Assembly: GCF_011089885.1 (NCBI RefSeq)
Contig: NZ_JAANBD010000015.1
Span: 1 to 64,000 of the forward strand
Reading direction: 5' to 3'
Source: Thioalkalivibrio sp. XN279
Lineage (GTDB): Bacteria; Pseudomonadota; Gammaproteobacteria; Steroidobacterales; XN24
Length of the DNA: 64,000 nt
Shown here: positions 17,213 through 27,267 of the stretch, in pieces
Position numbering within the stretch: position 1 is the first letter of the stretch
Layout: every line of letters starts with the position of its first letter
Notes under the pieces: model-generated
Database searches by the model: none
What the model was told of the DNA's origin: nothing
The model's input: only the letters and a program-made list of their open reading frames with translations
Program-made: the position numbers and the translations under genes

Positions 17213-18274
17213 GTGCTCTTCGGGAGATCCGCCAAGCCCCTGCTGGGGTTGGACATCACGACTTCCTCAGTGAAGCTCATCGAGCTGTCGAAGTCCGGGG
17301 AAAACTACCGCGTCGAGGCATTCGCGGCCGAGGCCACGCCGATCAACGCGGTAAACGAAAAGGCGATCGTCGACGCCCAGGTGGTGGGTGACGCCGTGCG
17401 CCGCGCGGTGAAGCGCTCCGGCGCCCGCTCCCGCGACGCCGCCGTCGCCATCAGCGGCGACGCGGCCATCACCAAGACGATCCAGTTGCCGGCGAGCTTC
17501 AACGAGAACGAGCTCGAGGGCCAGGTCGCGCTGCAGGCCGACCAGTACATCCCGTTCCCCATGGAAGAAGTGAGCTACGACTTCGAGGTGATCGGTCCGA
17601 ACGAGGCCGACCCGGAGATGCTCGACATCCTGCTCGTCGCCACGCGCACGGAGAACGTGGAACAGCGCCAGGCAGCGGTCGAAGCCGCCGGGCTGAAAGC
17701 GGTCCTCGTCGATGTCGAGGCCTTCGCGGTCGAGAATGCCTGCATGCTCCTGCGCCACCAGATGCCCGAAGAGGGCATCGGCCACAACATTGCCGTGATC
17801 GACTTCGGCGCCAGCAGCACGACCTTCAGCGTCCTGCGTGACCTGAAAGTGCGTTACACGCGCGACTTCGCCTTCGGCGGACAGCAGCTCACCGAGGAGA
17901 TCATGCGCACCTACGGCCTGACGCTGGAAGAGGCCGGGCGCGCCAAGAAAGAGGGCGGGTTGCCCAGCAACTACGAGCCCGAGATCCTCGAGCCCTTCAT
18001 CGACGACATGACCCAGCAGGTCAGCCGTTCGTTGCAGTTCTTCCTCGCCTCCGGGACCAACCGCGAGCAGCCGGAGCAGATCCTGGTCTGCGGCGGCTGC
18101 GCCAACATTCCCGGCGTGGCCGATGTCATCTCCAGCCGGGTGGGCATCCCGACCCAGGTCGGCAACCCGCTGGGCATGATGAAGATTTCCTCCAAGGCCC
18201 GCTCGCAGGGCGTGATGAAGGACGCCACCGCCCTGCTCACCGCGTGCGGGTTGGCACTCAGGAGCTTTGACTGA
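17213..18274 (+). CDS. pilM: Type IV pilus assembly protein PilM
   Basis: A 353-residue actin-like cytoplasmic protein that binds the N-terminal tail of PilN and links the pilus motor to the PilNO complex. The start of the fold, LFGRSAKPLLGLDITTSSVKLIEL, is typical, and the ATPase-like motifs AVIDFGASSTTFSV (phosphate 2) and LVCGGCANIPG (adenosine) are present. I use the GTG at 17213 with AGGAAAT 6 bp upstream. Upstream in-frame codons to 17048 read through the promoter and are rejected. The stop overlaps the pilN start (TGATG). Confidence 0.95.
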   Translation: MLFGRSAKPLLGLDITTSSVKLIELSKSGENYRVEAFAAEATPINAVNEKAIVDAQVVGDAVRRAVKRSGARSRDAAVAISGDAAITKTIQLPASFNENELEGQVALQADQYIPFPMEEVSYDFEVIGPNEADPEMLDILLVATRTENVEQRQAAVEAAGLKAVLVDVEAFAVENACMLLRHQMPEEGIGHNIAVIDFGASSTTFSVLRDLKVRYTRDFAFGGQQLTEEIMRTYGLTLEEAGRAKKEGGLPSNYEPEILEPFIDDMTQQVSRSLQFFLASGTNREQPEQILVCGGCANIPGVADVISSRVGIPTQVGNPLGMMKISSKARSQGVMKDATALLTACGLALRSFD

Positions 18275-18861
18275 TGCCGCGCATTAACCTATTGCCCTGG
18301 CGCGCCGAGCTACGCAAGCAACGCCAGAAGAACTTCGCGCTCGCCTCGCTGGCCGCCGTGGTGGTGGGGGCGCTGATCATGCTGCTGGTCAACATCTACC
18401 TCCAGGGGCGGATCGATTACCAGAATGCGCGCAACCAGCGCCTGCAGCAGGAGATTGCGCGGCTCGACAACGAGATCAAGGAGATCCGCAACCTGCGCCT
18501 GCGCAAGGAGCGACTGCTGGCCCGCATGGCCGCGATCGACGACCTGCAGCGTGCGCGCCCGGAGGTGGTCTATCTCTTCGACCAGCTGGTGGCGGTGATG
18601 CCCGAGGGCGTGTTCCTGACCGAGTTCAGCCAGAACGGCCGCAACCTCAACATGCGCGGCATGGCGGAGTCCAGCACCCGCGTCTCGGCGCTAATGCGCA
18701 ACATCGCGGACTCGCCGCACCTGGGCGACCCGCGCCTGCAGGTGGTGCAGTCGGGACAGAACCAGCGCGGCACGCCCCAGGGCGCCGCCGGGCGCCGTGC
18801 GCAGTTCGGGCTGGGGGCGCGGCAGCTCAGCAGCACGGGTGACGAGGAGGTGCAACAGTGA
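18274..18861 (+). CDS. pilN: Type IV pilus assembly protein PilN
   Basis: A 195-residue inner-membrane protein. The first residues MPRINLLPWR are the conserved PilM-binding motif. A membrane helix (residues 22-44, ASLAAVVVGALIMLLVNIYL) and a coiled coil (residues 45-95) follow, then a periplasmic ferredoxin-like domain. It dimerises with PilO. Start and stop overlap the neighbours by 1 and 4 bp, so the operon is tightly coupled. The C-terminal 30 residues are Gln/Gly/Arg-rich. Confidence 0.95.
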   Translation: MPRINLLPWRAELRKQRQKNFALASLAAVVVGALIMLLVNIYLQGRIDYQNARNQRLQQEIARLDNEIKEIRNLRLRKERLLARMAAIDDLQRARPEVVYLFDQLVAVMPEGVFLTEFSQNGRNLNMRGMAESSTRVSALMRNIADSPHLGDPRLQVVQSGQNQRGTPQGAAGRRAQFGLGARQLSSTGDEEVQQ

Positions 18862-19472
18862 ACTACCTGGAGCAACTCCGCACGCTGGACATGAAGGACA
18901 TCGGCCGCTGGCCGTTGTTGTTCCGCGCGGTCGCCGTGGCCCTGATCTTCCTGGTGGTCTCCGTCGGCGGGACCTATTACTTCGTGTGGAAGAACAAGAT
19001 TCCGCAGCTCGAGCAGGTCGAGCGGCAGGAAACCGACCTGCGCGCGACTTTCGAGAGCCGCCAGCAGCTCGCCGCCAACCTCGAGGCCTACCAGGCCCAG
19101 CTGGCGGAGGTCGAGCAGACTTTCGGCGCCATGCTGCGCCAGCTGCCGGGCGAGACCGAGGTGCCCAGCCTGCTGGTCGACATTTCCCAGACCGGGCTTG
19201 CGGCCGGGCTGGAAGAGCGACTGTTCCAGCCGATGGCCGAGGTGAGCCGCGAGGCCTACAGCGAGCTGCCGATCAAGATGCAGGTGGTGGGCACGTTCCA
19301 CGAGCTGGGTAATTTCGTCAGCGGCGTGGTGGCGTTGCCGCGCATCGTCACCCTGCATGACATCCGGCTGAAGCCGGAGCAGCAGCGCGACGGCCAGGGA
19401 GGAGGACGCCTGGTGATGGATGTCACCGCGAAAACCTACCGCTATCTCGAAGACGAGGGTGGCGGGCAATGA
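18858..19472 (+). CDS. pilO: Type IV pilus assembly protein PilO
   Basis: A 204-residue bitopic inner-membrane protein and partner of PilN. One membrane helix (residues 22-42) is followed by a coiled coil (LEQVERQETDLRATFESRQQ) and the periplasmic core. PGETEVPSLLVDISQTGLAAGL and FHELGNFVSGVVALPRIVTL are PilO family motifs. It begins with GTG at 18858, overlapping the pilN stop (GTGA), behind a GAGGAGG Shine-Dalgarno. Confidence 0.95.
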   Translation: MNYLEQLRTLDMKDIGRWPLLFRAVAVALIFLVVSVGGTYYFVWKNKIPQLEQVERQETDLRATFESRQQLAANLEAYQAQLAEVEQTFGAMLRQLPGETEVPSLLVDISQTGLAAGLEERLFQPMAEVSREAYSELPIKMQVVGTFHELGNFVSGVVALPRIVTLHDIRLKPEQQRDGQGGGRLVMDVTAKTYRYLEDEGGGQ

Positions 19473-19990
19473 GCATGCGCAAGAGAACATTCCTGCTGCT
19501 GGCGGTCATCGGCGCTGCGGTGTCGCTCGCGGGCTGCTCGCGCAGCATGTCCGACCTCGACCAGTACATCGCCGAAGTCAACGCGCGCCCCGGCGGGCCG
19601 ATCGAGCCGCTGCCCGAGATCAAGACCTACGAGGTCGTCGCCTACGAGCGCGGCGACGCGCGCTCGCCCTTTGTGCCCGACCTGCCGACAGCCGGCCCGG
19701 ACGACGACGGCGTGCGGCCCGACGCGGACCGCAAGCGCGAATTCCTGGAGGGTTTCCCGCTCGACACCCTCCGCATGGTCGGCACCTTGTACCAGGACGG
19801 GCAGCTGTTCGGGCTGGTGCAGACGAGCGACCGGCTCATCCACAGGGTCGTCGTGGGCAACTATCTCGGCCAGAACGACGGCCGAATCATTTCAATCACC
19901 GATTCCTCCATCCAGCTGGTGGAGATTATCCCGGACGGCCTCGGCGGCTACACCGAGCGTGCCGCCTCCATCAGTCTGGGTGAGACATGA
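19469..19990 (+). CDS. pilP: Type IV pilus lipoprotein PilP
   Basis: A 173-residue lipoprotein connecting the inner-membrane PilNO complex to the PilQ secretin. The signal peptide ends at the lipobox SLAGC (Cys near residue 22). The HR-like beta domain contains LRMVGTLYQDGQLFGLVQT and VVVGNYLGQNDGRI, which are PilP landmarks. Start and stop each overlap the neighbours (ATGA). Confidence 0.95.
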   Translation: MSMRKRTFLLLAVIGAAVSLAGCSRSMSDLDQYIAEVNARPGGPIEPLPEIKTYEVVAYERGDARSPFVPDLPTAGPDDDGVRPDADRKREFLEGFPLDTLRMVGTLYQDGQLFGLVQTSDRLIHRVVVGNYLGQNDGRIISITDSSIQLVEIIPDGLGGYTERAASISLGET

Positions 19991-22200
19991 ATCTCGGGGA
20001 GAAGCTAGCAATGATGCGCGATCACAGGCGGAGCAACAGGATGGACACAGTCCCGGCGAGGTCGCGCCGTGCATGGTGGGCACTTGCTGCCGCGCCCTTG
20101 TTATGGCTCGGCCTTTCCGTCCAGGCGGCGGAGGGGCTGGAGCTCACGGATCTCGAGGTCAGCACGCTGCCGGGCAACCGCGTGGTGCTGACCATGGTGA
20201 CCAACGGACCGGCGCCCGAGCCGCTGTCCTTCACCATCGAGGATCCGGCCCGGATCTCGCTGGACCTCCCCGGCGTCACCCTCGGTTCGGCCGAACGCCG
20301 GCGTGAAATCAAGCGCGGCGTGCTCGACACCGTCATGCTCGCCGAGGCCCAGGGCCGCACCCGCGTGGTGCTCAACCTCGACGTGATGGTGCCGTACGAG
20401 ACCAGGGTCCAGGGCGACCGCATCATCGTCACGCTCGGCGAAGCCGGGCGCCAGGCCGTCGCCCAGGCGCCGAACAGCGTGTTCGGCCAGCCGTCGGGTG
20501 CCGCCGCCAGCCGCAGTTCCGGCGACATCACCGGCATCGATTTCCGCCGCGGCGCCGACGGCGCCGGCCGTGTCATCGTGTCCCTCAGCGACCCGACCAT
20601 GTCCGTCGACATCCGCGACGAACTGGAGCGCACGGTGGTCGAGTTCCGCAATGCCTCCTTGCCGGACTCGCTCCTGCAGAGCCTCGACGTGCTCGATTTC
20701 GCCACCCCGGTGGAGACCATCGACAGCGTCCGCTTCCCGGGCGGCGCGCGCCTCGTCATCAAGGTGGGCGGCGAGTACGAGCGCCTCGCCTACCAGGCCG
20801 AAGACCGCCTCAACATCGAGTTCCGCCCGGTCGAGAAGCAGGACCCGACCGAGTTCGGCGTGTTCGACGAGCGCAAGGAATACACCGGCCAGCGCCTGAC
20901 GCTGAACTTCCAGGACATCGAAGTGCGCGCCGTGCTGCAGCTGCTGGCCGAAGTCAGCGGCCTCAACGTGGTGGTCAGCGACTCCGTGGCCGGCAGCGTC
21001 ACGCTGCGGCTCGACAACGTGCCGTGGGACCAGGCGCTGGATATCATCCTGGCCACCAAGGGCCTGGACATGCGCCAGGTCGGCAACGTGATGCTGGTCG
21101 CGCCCGCCCCCGAGATCGCGGCGCGCGAGCGCGCGGAGCTGGCGGCGAAGCAGGACATCCAGCAACTGGCCCCGTTGCGCTCCGAGTTCCTGCAGGTGAA
21201 TTACGCCAAGGCCAGCGATCTTGCGGCTCTGCTGAGCGGCGGCCAGGGCAGCGCCAGCTCCTTGCTCTCGGAGCGCGGCAGCGTCAGTGTCGACGAGCGC
21301 ACCAACACGCTGCTGGTCTACGACACCGCAGAGCGCATCTCCGACGTGCGTCGCCTGGTGGCGGCGCTGGACATCCCGGTGCGCCAGGTGCTGATCGAGT
21401 CCCGCATCGTGGTCGCCAACGACGACTTCAGCCGCGAGCTGGGCGTGCGCATGGGCGCCACCTACGTGCGCGAAAACGGCGACGACGGCGTCATCTCGGT
21501 GACCGGCTCCGGACAGGGTAACGACACCATCGTCGGTTCGGCGAACGATAACCTGAACAACACCGGCAACGCTTTCCCGGTGACCCTGCCGACGCTGGAC
21601 AACCGCTACAACGTCAACCTGCCGGTGGGCGACGCGGCCGGCCGCATCGGCCTGGCGATCCTGGGCTCGGATTACCTGGTGGATCTCGAGCTGTCCGCGG
21701 CGCAGGCCGAGGGGCGCGGCGAGATCGTCTCCAGCCCGCGCGTCATCACGGCGAACCAGAAAGAGGCCTCGATCGAGCAGGGTGTCGAGATTCCCTTCCA
21801 GGAGTCCTCGGCCAGCGGCGCGACCGCCACCCAGTTCAAGCAGGCGGTGCTGAGCCTCACGGTGACGCCGCAGATTACGCCGGACGACCGCATCATCCTC
21901 GACCTGGAAGTGACGCAGGACACCGTCGGCGAGTTCGTGCCCAGCGGCACCGGTGGCCTGGTGCCGAGCATCGACACCCGCCGCATCATGACGCAGGTCC
22001 TCGTCAACGACGGCGAGACCGTGGTGCTCGGCGGCATCTTCGAGACCGAGCGTCGCGACGAAGAGACCAAGGTGCCGCTGCTGGGCGACATTCCCGGCCT
22101 CGGCAGGCTGTTCAAGCGCACCAACTCGGTGTCGAACAAGCGCGAACTGCTGATCTTCGTGACGCCGAAGATATTGCGTGAGGGAAGCAACATCTACTGA
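19987..22200 (+). CDS. pilQ: Type IV pilus secretin PilQ
   Basis: A 737-residue outer-membrane secretin that forms the pilus exit pore. A long basic n-region precedes a signal peptide (AWWALAAAPLLWLGLSVQAAEG). Two AMIN-type domains (residues 45-250), an STN/N0 domain (LNFQDIEVRAVLQLLAEVSG, near 310), an N1 domain and the secretin barrel follow. The barrel ends with VPLLGDIPGLGRLFK. An internal ATG at 20041 would give a shorter, more usual signal peptide and is a plausible alternative start. It is the last pil gene; aroK follows after a 75-bp gap containing a strong hairpin. Confidence 0.96.
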   Translation: MNLGEKLAMMRDHRRSNRMDTVPARSRRAWWALAAAPLLWLGLSVQAAEGLELTDLEVSTLPGNRVVLTMVTNGPAPEPLSFTIEDPARISLDLPGVTLGSAERRREIKRGVLDTVMLAEAQGRTRVVLNLDVMVPYETRVQGDRIIVTLGEAGRQAVAQAPNSVFGQPSGAAASRSSGDITGIDFRRGADGAGRVIVSLSDPTMSVDIRDELERTVVEFRNASLPDSLLQSLDVLDFATPVETIDSVRFPGGARLVIKVGGEYERLAYQAEDRLNIEFRPVEKQDPTEFGVFDERKEYTGQRLTLNFQDIEVRAVLQLLAEVSGLNVVVSDSVAGSVTLRLDNVPWDQALDIILATKGLDMRQVGNVMLVAPAPEIAARERAELAAKQDIQQLAPLRSEFLQVNYAKASDLAALLSGGQGSASSLLSERGSVSVDERTNTLLVYDTAERISDVRRLVAALDIPVRQVLIESRIVVANDDFSRELGVRMGATYVRENGDDGVISVTGSGQGNDTIVGSANDNLNNTGNAFPVTLPTLDNRYNVNLPVGDAAGRIGLAILGSDYLVDLELSAAQAEGRGEIVSSPRVITANQKEASIEQGVEIPFQESSASGATATQFKQAVLSLTVTPQITPDDRIILDLEVTQDTVGEFVPSGTGGLVPSIDTRRIMTQVLVNDGETVVLGGIFETERRDEETKVPLLGDIPGLGRLFKRTNSVSNKRELLIFVTPKILREGSNIY

Positions 22201-22219
22201 CCCCGGAGTACCCTCCGGA

Positions 22220-22257
22220 CACATGCCCGGGCCCGCGCAGGCGGACCCGGGCATGTG
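22220..22257. other. 12-bp inverted repeat between pilQ and aroK
   Basis: CACATGCCCGGG (22220-22231) pairs perfectly with CCCGGGCATGTG (22246-22257) around a 14-nt loop. There is no T-run on either strand, so it is more likely a processing or stabilising structure at the pilQ/aroK junction than a terminator. It lies 18 bp before the aroK start. Confidence 0.55.
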
Positions 22258-22275
22258 CGTTTACCGGCGACGCCC

Positions 22276-22803
22276 ATGACCATTCCGAACGTTTTCCTGG
22301 TGGGTCCGATGGGCTCTGGCAAGAGCGCCGTCGGCCGGCAGCTCGCGCGCATGCTGCGGCGGGTGTTCCACGACAGCGATGCCGAGATCGAGCAGCGCAC
22401 CGGCGTGGACATTCCCTTCATCTTCGAGAAGGAGGGTGAAGAGGGCTTCCGGCGGCGCGAGCGCGAGGTCATCGACGATCTGACGAGCCTCGACGGCATT
22501 GTGCTCGCCACCGGCGGGGGTGCGGTGCTCGACCCGGAGAACCGCGGGGTGCTGGCGTCGCGCGGCCTGGTCGTATACCTTGAGGCCTCCGTGGAGCAAC
22601 AGCTCGAGCGCACCCGGTTGTCCAGCCACCGGCCACTGCTCGAAACCCCGGATCCGGCGGAACGCCTGGCTTCCCTGATGCGGCAGAGGGAACCCCTTTA
22701 CCGCGAGCTCGCAGCCCTGGTGGTGCACACCGACGGGCGCGTGGTGCGGGAGGTGGCGCAGGAGATCCACCGCAAACTGGTGCACGAGAACAGTAGTAAC
22801 TGA
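22276..22803 (+). CDS. aroK: Shikimate kinase AroK
   Basis: A 175-residue kinase phosphorylating shikimate at the 3-OH, step five of the chorismate pathway. Walker A is GPMGSGKSAVG near residue 10. The shikimate-binding Asp is in FHDSDAEIEQRTG and the Arg in FRRREREV; TGGGAVL is the glycine-rich loop. The ATG at 22276 (MTIPNVFLVG) fits family length; a GTG seven codons upstream lies inside the hairpin. It is followed by aroB after 8 bp, as in E. coli and Pseudomonas. Confidence 0.96.
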   Translation: MTIPNVFLVGPMGSGKSAVGRQLARMLRRVFHDSDAEIEQRTGVDIPFIFEKEGEEGFRRREREVIDDLTSLDGIVLATGGGAVLDPENRGVLASRGLVVYLEASVEQQLERTRLSSHRPLLETPDPAERLASLMRQREPLYRELAALVVHTDGRVVREVAQEIHRKLVHENSSN

Positions 22804-22811
22804 GACCCGCG

Positions 22812-23891
22812 ATGCATGCCCTGAACGTGCCACTTGGAGCCAGGTCGTACCCGGTAATCATCGGCCGCAGTATTCTCAGCCGGGGCGACCTGCTGGCGCC
22901 CTACATCGACGGTCGCCAGGTGTTCATCGTCACGGATTTCAACGTGGCGCCGCTCTGGCTCAAGCCCCTGCGCAGCGCGCTCGCAGACTACGAGGTGGCG
23001 GTGCACACCTTGCCTCCCGGCGAGAGCGAGAAGAACCTCGATACCCTGGCGGTGCTGCTGGACGTGCTCGCTGAGAACCACTTCAATCGCGACGCGACCG
23101 TGCTTGCCCTCGGCGGCGGCGTGGTCGGCGACGTGGCCGGATTCACTGCTGCCTGCTGGCAGCGCGGCATCGGTTTCGTGCAGATCCCCACCACGCTGCT
23201 GGCCCAGGTGGATGCGGCGGTAGGCGGCAAGACCGCGGTGAACATTCCCGCCGGCAAGAACCTGGTCGGTGCATTCCACCAGCCGAACGCCGTGATCATC
23301 GACACGGCGACGCTGTCGACGCTGGGGCGCAAGGAGTACTGCGCCGGGCTGGGCGAGGTGGTCAAGTACGGCCTCGGCCTCGACGCCGGCCTGTTCGAGT
23401 GGCTCGAAGACAACCTCGACGCGGTCATGGATCGCGATCCCGAGACCCTTGAGCGCATTACCTACTGGTGCTGTGCCCTCAAGGCGGCGATCGTCGCCGA
23501 GGATGAACGCGAGGCGGGCCGGCGGGCCCTGCTGAATCTGGGCCATACCTTCGCCCATGCCATCGAGACCGGGATCGCCATGGGCTCCTGGCTGCACGGC
23601 GACGCCGTGGCCGTGGGCCTGGTGATGGCCACGAAGCTGGCGGCCCGGCTGGGCATGGTCGAGCCGGGGCTGGTGGAACGCGTCGAGGCATTGCTGCAGG
23701 CCGCCGAGCTGCCGACGCGCCCGCCGCCGATCGGCGCGGCGCGGATGAAGTCGCTCATGGCGCTGGACAAGAAGATCGCCGGCGGCAAGCTGCGGCTGGT
23801 GCTGCCGGATGCTCTGGGCAGCAGCCGCGTGGTCACGGACGTGCCCGACGCCGAGCTGGACGCCGTACTGGCGCTGGCAGACGGCCCGTGA
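22812..23891 (+). CDS. aroB: 3-dehydroquinate synthase AroB
   Basis: A 359-residue NAD- and Zn-dependent enzyme converting DAHP to 3-dehydroquinate. The NAD-binding and active-site run [34 protein letters not shown] and the zinc ligands in [19 protein letters not shown] and LHGDAVAVG are intact. The C-terminal four bases overlap the dgt start (GTGA). Length is normal for the family. Confidence 0.97.
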   Translation: MHALNVPLGARSYPVIIGRSILSRGDLLAPYIDGRQVFIVTDFNVAPLWLKPLRSALADYEVAVHTLPPGESEKNLDTLAVLLDVLAENHFNRDATVLALGGGVVGDVAGFTAACWQRGIGFVQIPTTLLAQVDAAVGGKTAVNIPAGKNLVGAFHQPNAVIIDTATLSTLGRKEYCAGLGEVVKYGLGLDAGLFEWLEDNLDAVMDRDPETLERITYWCCALKAAIVAEDEREAGRRALLNLGHTFAHAIETGIAMGSWLHGDAVAVGLVMATKLAARLGMVEPGLVERVEALLQAAELPTRPPPIGAARMKSLMALDKKIAGGKLRLVLPDALGSSRVVTDVPDAELDAVLALADGP

Positions 23892-25042
23892 GCGAAGGCC
23901 TGGCGCCGTGGGCCACCTGCGAGACACACTCGCGGGGGCGGCGCCACCCCGAGCCGCCGCCGCGCTACCGCGGCGAGTACCACCGCGACCGCGACCGCAT
24001 CATCCATTCCACGGCCTTTCGCCGCCTGGTGTACAAGACCCAGGTGTTCGTCAACCACGAGGGCGACCTCTACCGCACGCGGCTCACGCATTCGCTGGAG
24101 GTGGCGCAGATCGCCCGCACCGTGGCGGGGGCGCTCGGGCTGAACACGTATCTCACCGAGGCCATCTGCCTGGCGCACGACCTGGGCCACACGCCCTTCG
24201 GCCACGCCGGCCAGGAGGCGCTGAACCGCTGCATGGCCGACTACGGCGGCTTCGAACACAACCTGCAGTCGCTGCGCGTGGTGGACGAACTGGAGGAAAA
24301 GTACGCCGAGTTTCCCGGGCTCAACCTGATGTTCGAGACCCGCGAAGGTATCCTCAAGCATTGCTCGCGGCGCAACGCCCGCGACCTGGGCGAGCTGGGC
24401 CGGCGCTTCCTCGAGGGCTTCCAGCCCAGCCTGGAAGCCCAGCTGGCGAATGTCGCCGACGAGATCGCCTACAACAACCACGATGTCGACGACGGCCTGC
24501 GCGCGGGGTTGCTGCACACGGAGGAGCTGCGCGAGGCCGAGCTGTTCCGGGAACAGCACGACGCCGTGCGGGCAAGGTGGCCGGAACTGGCCGGGCGGCG
24601 CCTGGTGCACGAGATCGTGCGACGCATGATCGGCCGCGTGGTGGAAGACCTGGTGGAGGGTTCGCGCGCGGCGCTAGAGGCGGCAGCGCCGGATTCGGCT
24701 GCGGCCGTGCGCCATGCGGGCGCGCCGCTGATCCGCTTCACGCCCGGGATCGGCGCCGCGCACGACGCGCTGAAACGCTTCCTGCGCGCGCGCCTGTACC
24801 GCCATAACCGCGTCATCCGCATGACCACCAAGGCGCAGCGCACCGTCACCGAGCTGTTCGACGCCTTCATGGACGAGCCGCGGCTGCTGCCCGAGGACCA
24901 TGCGCGCGAGGCCGAGCGCAAGGAGGCGGCGCAGGGCAAGGCGGGCCGGGCGCGGGCGGTGGCGGACTACATCGCCGGCATGACCGACCGCTTCGCCATC
25001 GTCGAGCACCAGCGCCTGTACGATCCCGGGGCCGGTACCTGA
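23888..25042 (+). CDS. dgt: Deoxyguanosinetriphosphate triphosphohydrolase-like HD protein
   Basis: A 384-residue HD-domain dNTP triphosphohydrolase that converts dNTPs to deoxynucleosides and triphosphate. The metal site is seen in [12 protein letters not shown] (His), [14 protein letters not shown] (HD and second His) and [33 protein letters not shown] and KTQVF at the N-terminus are family motifs. It is shorter than the E. coli dGTPase (505 residues) and fits the Dgt type 2 group, whose substrate range is often broader. It starts with GTG inside the aroB stop. It sits where many relatives have a damX-like SPOR gene. Confidence 0.92.
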   Translation: MSEGLAPWATCETHSRGRRHPEPPPRYRGEYHRDRDRIIHSTAFRRLVYKTQVFVNHEGDLYRTRLTHSLEVAQIARTVAGALGLNTYLTEAICLAHDLGHTPFGHAGQEALNRCMADYGGFEHNLQSLRVVDELEEKYAEFPGLNLMFETREGILKHCSRRNARDLGELGRRFLEGFQPSLEAQLANVADEIAYNNHDVDDGLRAGLLHTEELREAELFREQHDAVRARWPELAGRRLVHEIVRRMIGRVVEDLVEGSRAALEAAAPDSAAAVRHAGAPLIRFTPGIGAAHDALKRFLRARLYRHNRVIRMTTKAQRTVTELFDAFMDEPRLLPEDHAREAERKEAAQGKAGRARAVADYIAGMTDRFAIVEHQRLYDPGAGT

Positions 25043-25146
25043 GGTTCGCCCCCGTCGGCGTCGCGGGCCGACTGCGGGCTTCACGGACGCTGGGCCCCGG
25101 CCGGTCAATGCTAGAATCGCGGGCCGATCAGACGGCCGGAACAACG

Positions 25147-25860
25147 ATGAACCACAAGAACATCCCTGCCGCGGAACGGCTCATCTTCGCCCTCGACGTC
25201 CCCGATGCCCAGCGCGCCCGCGCGCTGGTGGAGACCCTTGGCGATGCCGTCCGCTTCTACAAGATTGGCCTCGAGCTGCTCATGGCCGGAGGCTACTTCG
25301 AGCTGCTGGACTGGCTCGCGGCGCGCGACAAGCGCATTTTCGTCGACCTCAAGTTCTTCGACGTGCCGGCGACCGTCGGGCGCGCCGTGGCGCGGCTGAA
25401 CGACCGCGGCGTGACTTTCTGCACCGTGCACGGCAACCAGGGGATCATGGAAGCGGCCGCGGCAGCGAAGAAGGACGTCAAGGTGCTGGCGGTCACGGCC
25501 CTGACCAGCCTCGACCGCGGCGACCTCGAGGACATGGGCTTCCAGTGCGACGTGCCCGAGCTGGTGTTGTCGCGCGCGCGCCGCGCGCTCGAGGCCGGCT
25601 GCGACGGCGTGGTGTCTTCCGGTCTCGAGGCGGCCCGCCTGCGCGAGCACCTGGGCCCGCGCCTGATGGTCGTCACGCCGGGCATCCGCCCGGTGGAGAA
25701 CCGGCCGGTCGACGACCAGAAGCGCGTCGTCACGGTCGACCAGGCGTTCGCGCTGGGCGCGGACTACATCGTCGTGGGCAGGCCCATCCGGGACGCTGCC
25801 GATCCCCGGGCCGCGGCGGAAGCCATCCAGGCCAGCATTGCAAAGGCAACAAGCGCATGA
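25147..25860 (+). CDS. pyrF: Orotidine 5'-phosphate decarboxylase PyrF
   Basis: A 237-residue TIM-barrel enzyme making UMP from OMP. The catalytic motif is [16 protein letters not shown] (D-K-x-x-D tetrad) near residue 62. VTPGIRP and DYIVVGRPI line the phosphate site. The ATG at 25147 is used; an upstream in-frame start at 25108 would add 13 residues across the predicted TAGAAT (-10) at 25112-25117. The stop overlaps the hemE ATG (ATGA), so hemE is coupled to it. Confidence 0.96.
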   Translation: MNHKNIPAAERLIFALDVPDAQRARALVETLGDAVRFYKIGLELLMAGGYFELLDWLAARDKRIFVDLKFFDVPATVGRAVARLNDRGVTFCTVHGNQGIMEAAAAAKKDVKVLAVTALTSLDRGDLEDMGFQCDVPELVLSRARRALEAGCDGVVSSGLEAARLREHLGPRLMVVTPGIRPVENRPVDDQKRVVTVDQAFALGADYIVVGRPIRDAADPRAAAEAIQASIAKATSA

Positions 25861-26924
25861 CTGCAGAACTGAAGAACGACCGTTTCCTCCGTGCCCTGGC
25901 CCGCGAGCCGGTGGACCGCACGCCGGTGTGGATGATGCGCCAGGCGGGCCGCTACCTGCCGGAGTACCGCGCCACCCGCGCCAAGGCCGGGAGCTTCGTG
26001 GCGCTTTGCCAGAACCCCGAGCTGGCCTGCGAGGTCACGCTGCAGCCGCTGGAACGCTACCCGATGGATGCCGCGATCCTGTTCTCCGACATCCTCACCG
26101 TGCCCGACGCCATGGGCCTCGGGCTGCACTTCGAGACCGGCGAAGGGCCGCGTTTCGAGCGCACCATCCAGACCCAGGCCGACGTCGACGGGCTGGCCAG
26201 CCCCGACCCCGAGCAGGAGCTGCGCTACGTCATGGATGCCGTGCGCACCATTCGCCGCGAGCTCGGCGGGCGCGTGCCGCTGATCGGCTTCTCCGGCAGC
26301 CCCTGGACCGTGGCGACCTACATGGTCGAAGGCGGCACCAGCAAGAACTTCAGCCGCATCAAGGGCATGCTCTACGACCAGCCGGCCGTGCTGCACAGCC
26401 TGCTGGAGCGCGTCACGACCACGACGCTGGCCTACCTCAATGCCCAGGTCGCCGCCGGCGCCCAGGCCGTGATGGTGTTCGACACCTGGGGCAGCATCCT
26501 CACGCCGAAGACCTACCTCGACTTCTCGCTGGCCTACATGCAGCGCATCGTCGACGGCCTCACGCGCGAGGCGGGTGGGCGCAAGGTCCCGGTGGTGCTG
26601 TTCACCAAGGGCGGCGGACCGTGGCTGGAGATCATGGCGGAGACCGGGTGTGACGGGCTCGGCGTGGACTGGACCACGGACCTTTCCGAGGCGCGCGCCA
26701 AGGTCGGCGACAAGGTGGCGCTGCAGGGCAACCTCGACCCGGCCGTGCTCTACGCTTCGCCTGACGTCATCCGCGAGGAAGTGCGCCAGGTGCTGGAGAG
26801 CTACGGCCGCGGCCCCGGCCACGTCTTCAACCTCGGTCACGGCATTCACCCGGAGGTGAAGCCGGAACATGCCGGGGCGATGATCGAGGCGGTGGTCGAG
26901 CTCAGCCCGGCCTTCCACGACTGA
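25857..26924 (+). CDS. hemE: Uroporphyrinogen decarboxylase HemE
   Basis: A 355-residue heme-pathway enzyme that removes the four acetate carboxyls of uroporphyrinogen III. The signature [16 protein letters not shown] at residues 22-37, the Asp of [14 protein letters not shown] and [17 protein letters not shown] are present. It ends with [16 protein letters not shown]. Translation is coupled to pyrF by a 4-bp overlap. No U-run terminator follows; the first long palindromic repeat begins 41 bp downstream. Confidence 0.97.
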   Translation: MTAELKNDRFLRALAREPVDRTPVWMMRQAGRYLPEYRATRAKAGSFVALCQNPELACEVTLQPLERYPMDAAILFSDILTVPDAMGLGLHFETGEGPRFERTIQTQADVDGLASPDPEQELRYVMDAVRTIRRELGGRVPLIGFSGSPWTVATYMVEGGTSKNFSRIKGMLYDQPAVLHSLLERVTTTTLAYLNAQVAAGAQAVMVFDTWGSILTPKTYLDFSLAYMQRIVDGLTREAGGRKVPVVLFTKGGGPWLEIMAETGCDGLGVDWTTDLSEARAKVGDKVALQGNLDPAVLYASPDVIREEVRQVLESYGRGPGHVFNLGHGIHPEVKPEHAGAMIEAVVELSPAFHD

Positions 26925-26964
26925 GCGGCGCTCCTGCGCACGGCGCGGGCCTTGGCCCCTGCCC

Positions 26965-27040
26965 GCGGCCGGGGCATTGCATGGTCCTTCTCACTTGGAA
27001 GTCTTATGCCGCTCGAAGGACCATGCAATACCCCGGCCGC
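26965..27040 (+). repeat. Palindromic repeat element, copy 1
   Basis: Two 26-nt arms (26965-26990 and 27015-27040) pair with one C/A mismatch around a 24-nt loop. The outer stem reads GCGGCCGGGGCAT and the inner stem TGCATGGTCCTTC. The loop begins TCACTTGGAAG and ends CTTATGCCGCTC. It is a long REP-like hairpin, paired with an inverted copy at 27268-27343. Confidence 0.85.
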
Positions 27041-27267
27041 TACGCATGGGGCGCCCGCCGCGTTGCAGGTGCAAGGCCGGGTTGTCTGCCGATGTCGGCA
27101 GGCCGGCCTCTGAGGCTGCGGCGGCAAGCCGCGCCCGACCCGGTGAGTGAGCGCGGCGACCCAGGCGTGACATCGCCGCGCTGGTCACGGGTCTGGCACG
27201 GTCCTGTCCCGTTTCCATGTGTAGCCCGGTCCGCGTGCGCCCGGGCCTATGACCTGTACCCGTCGCA

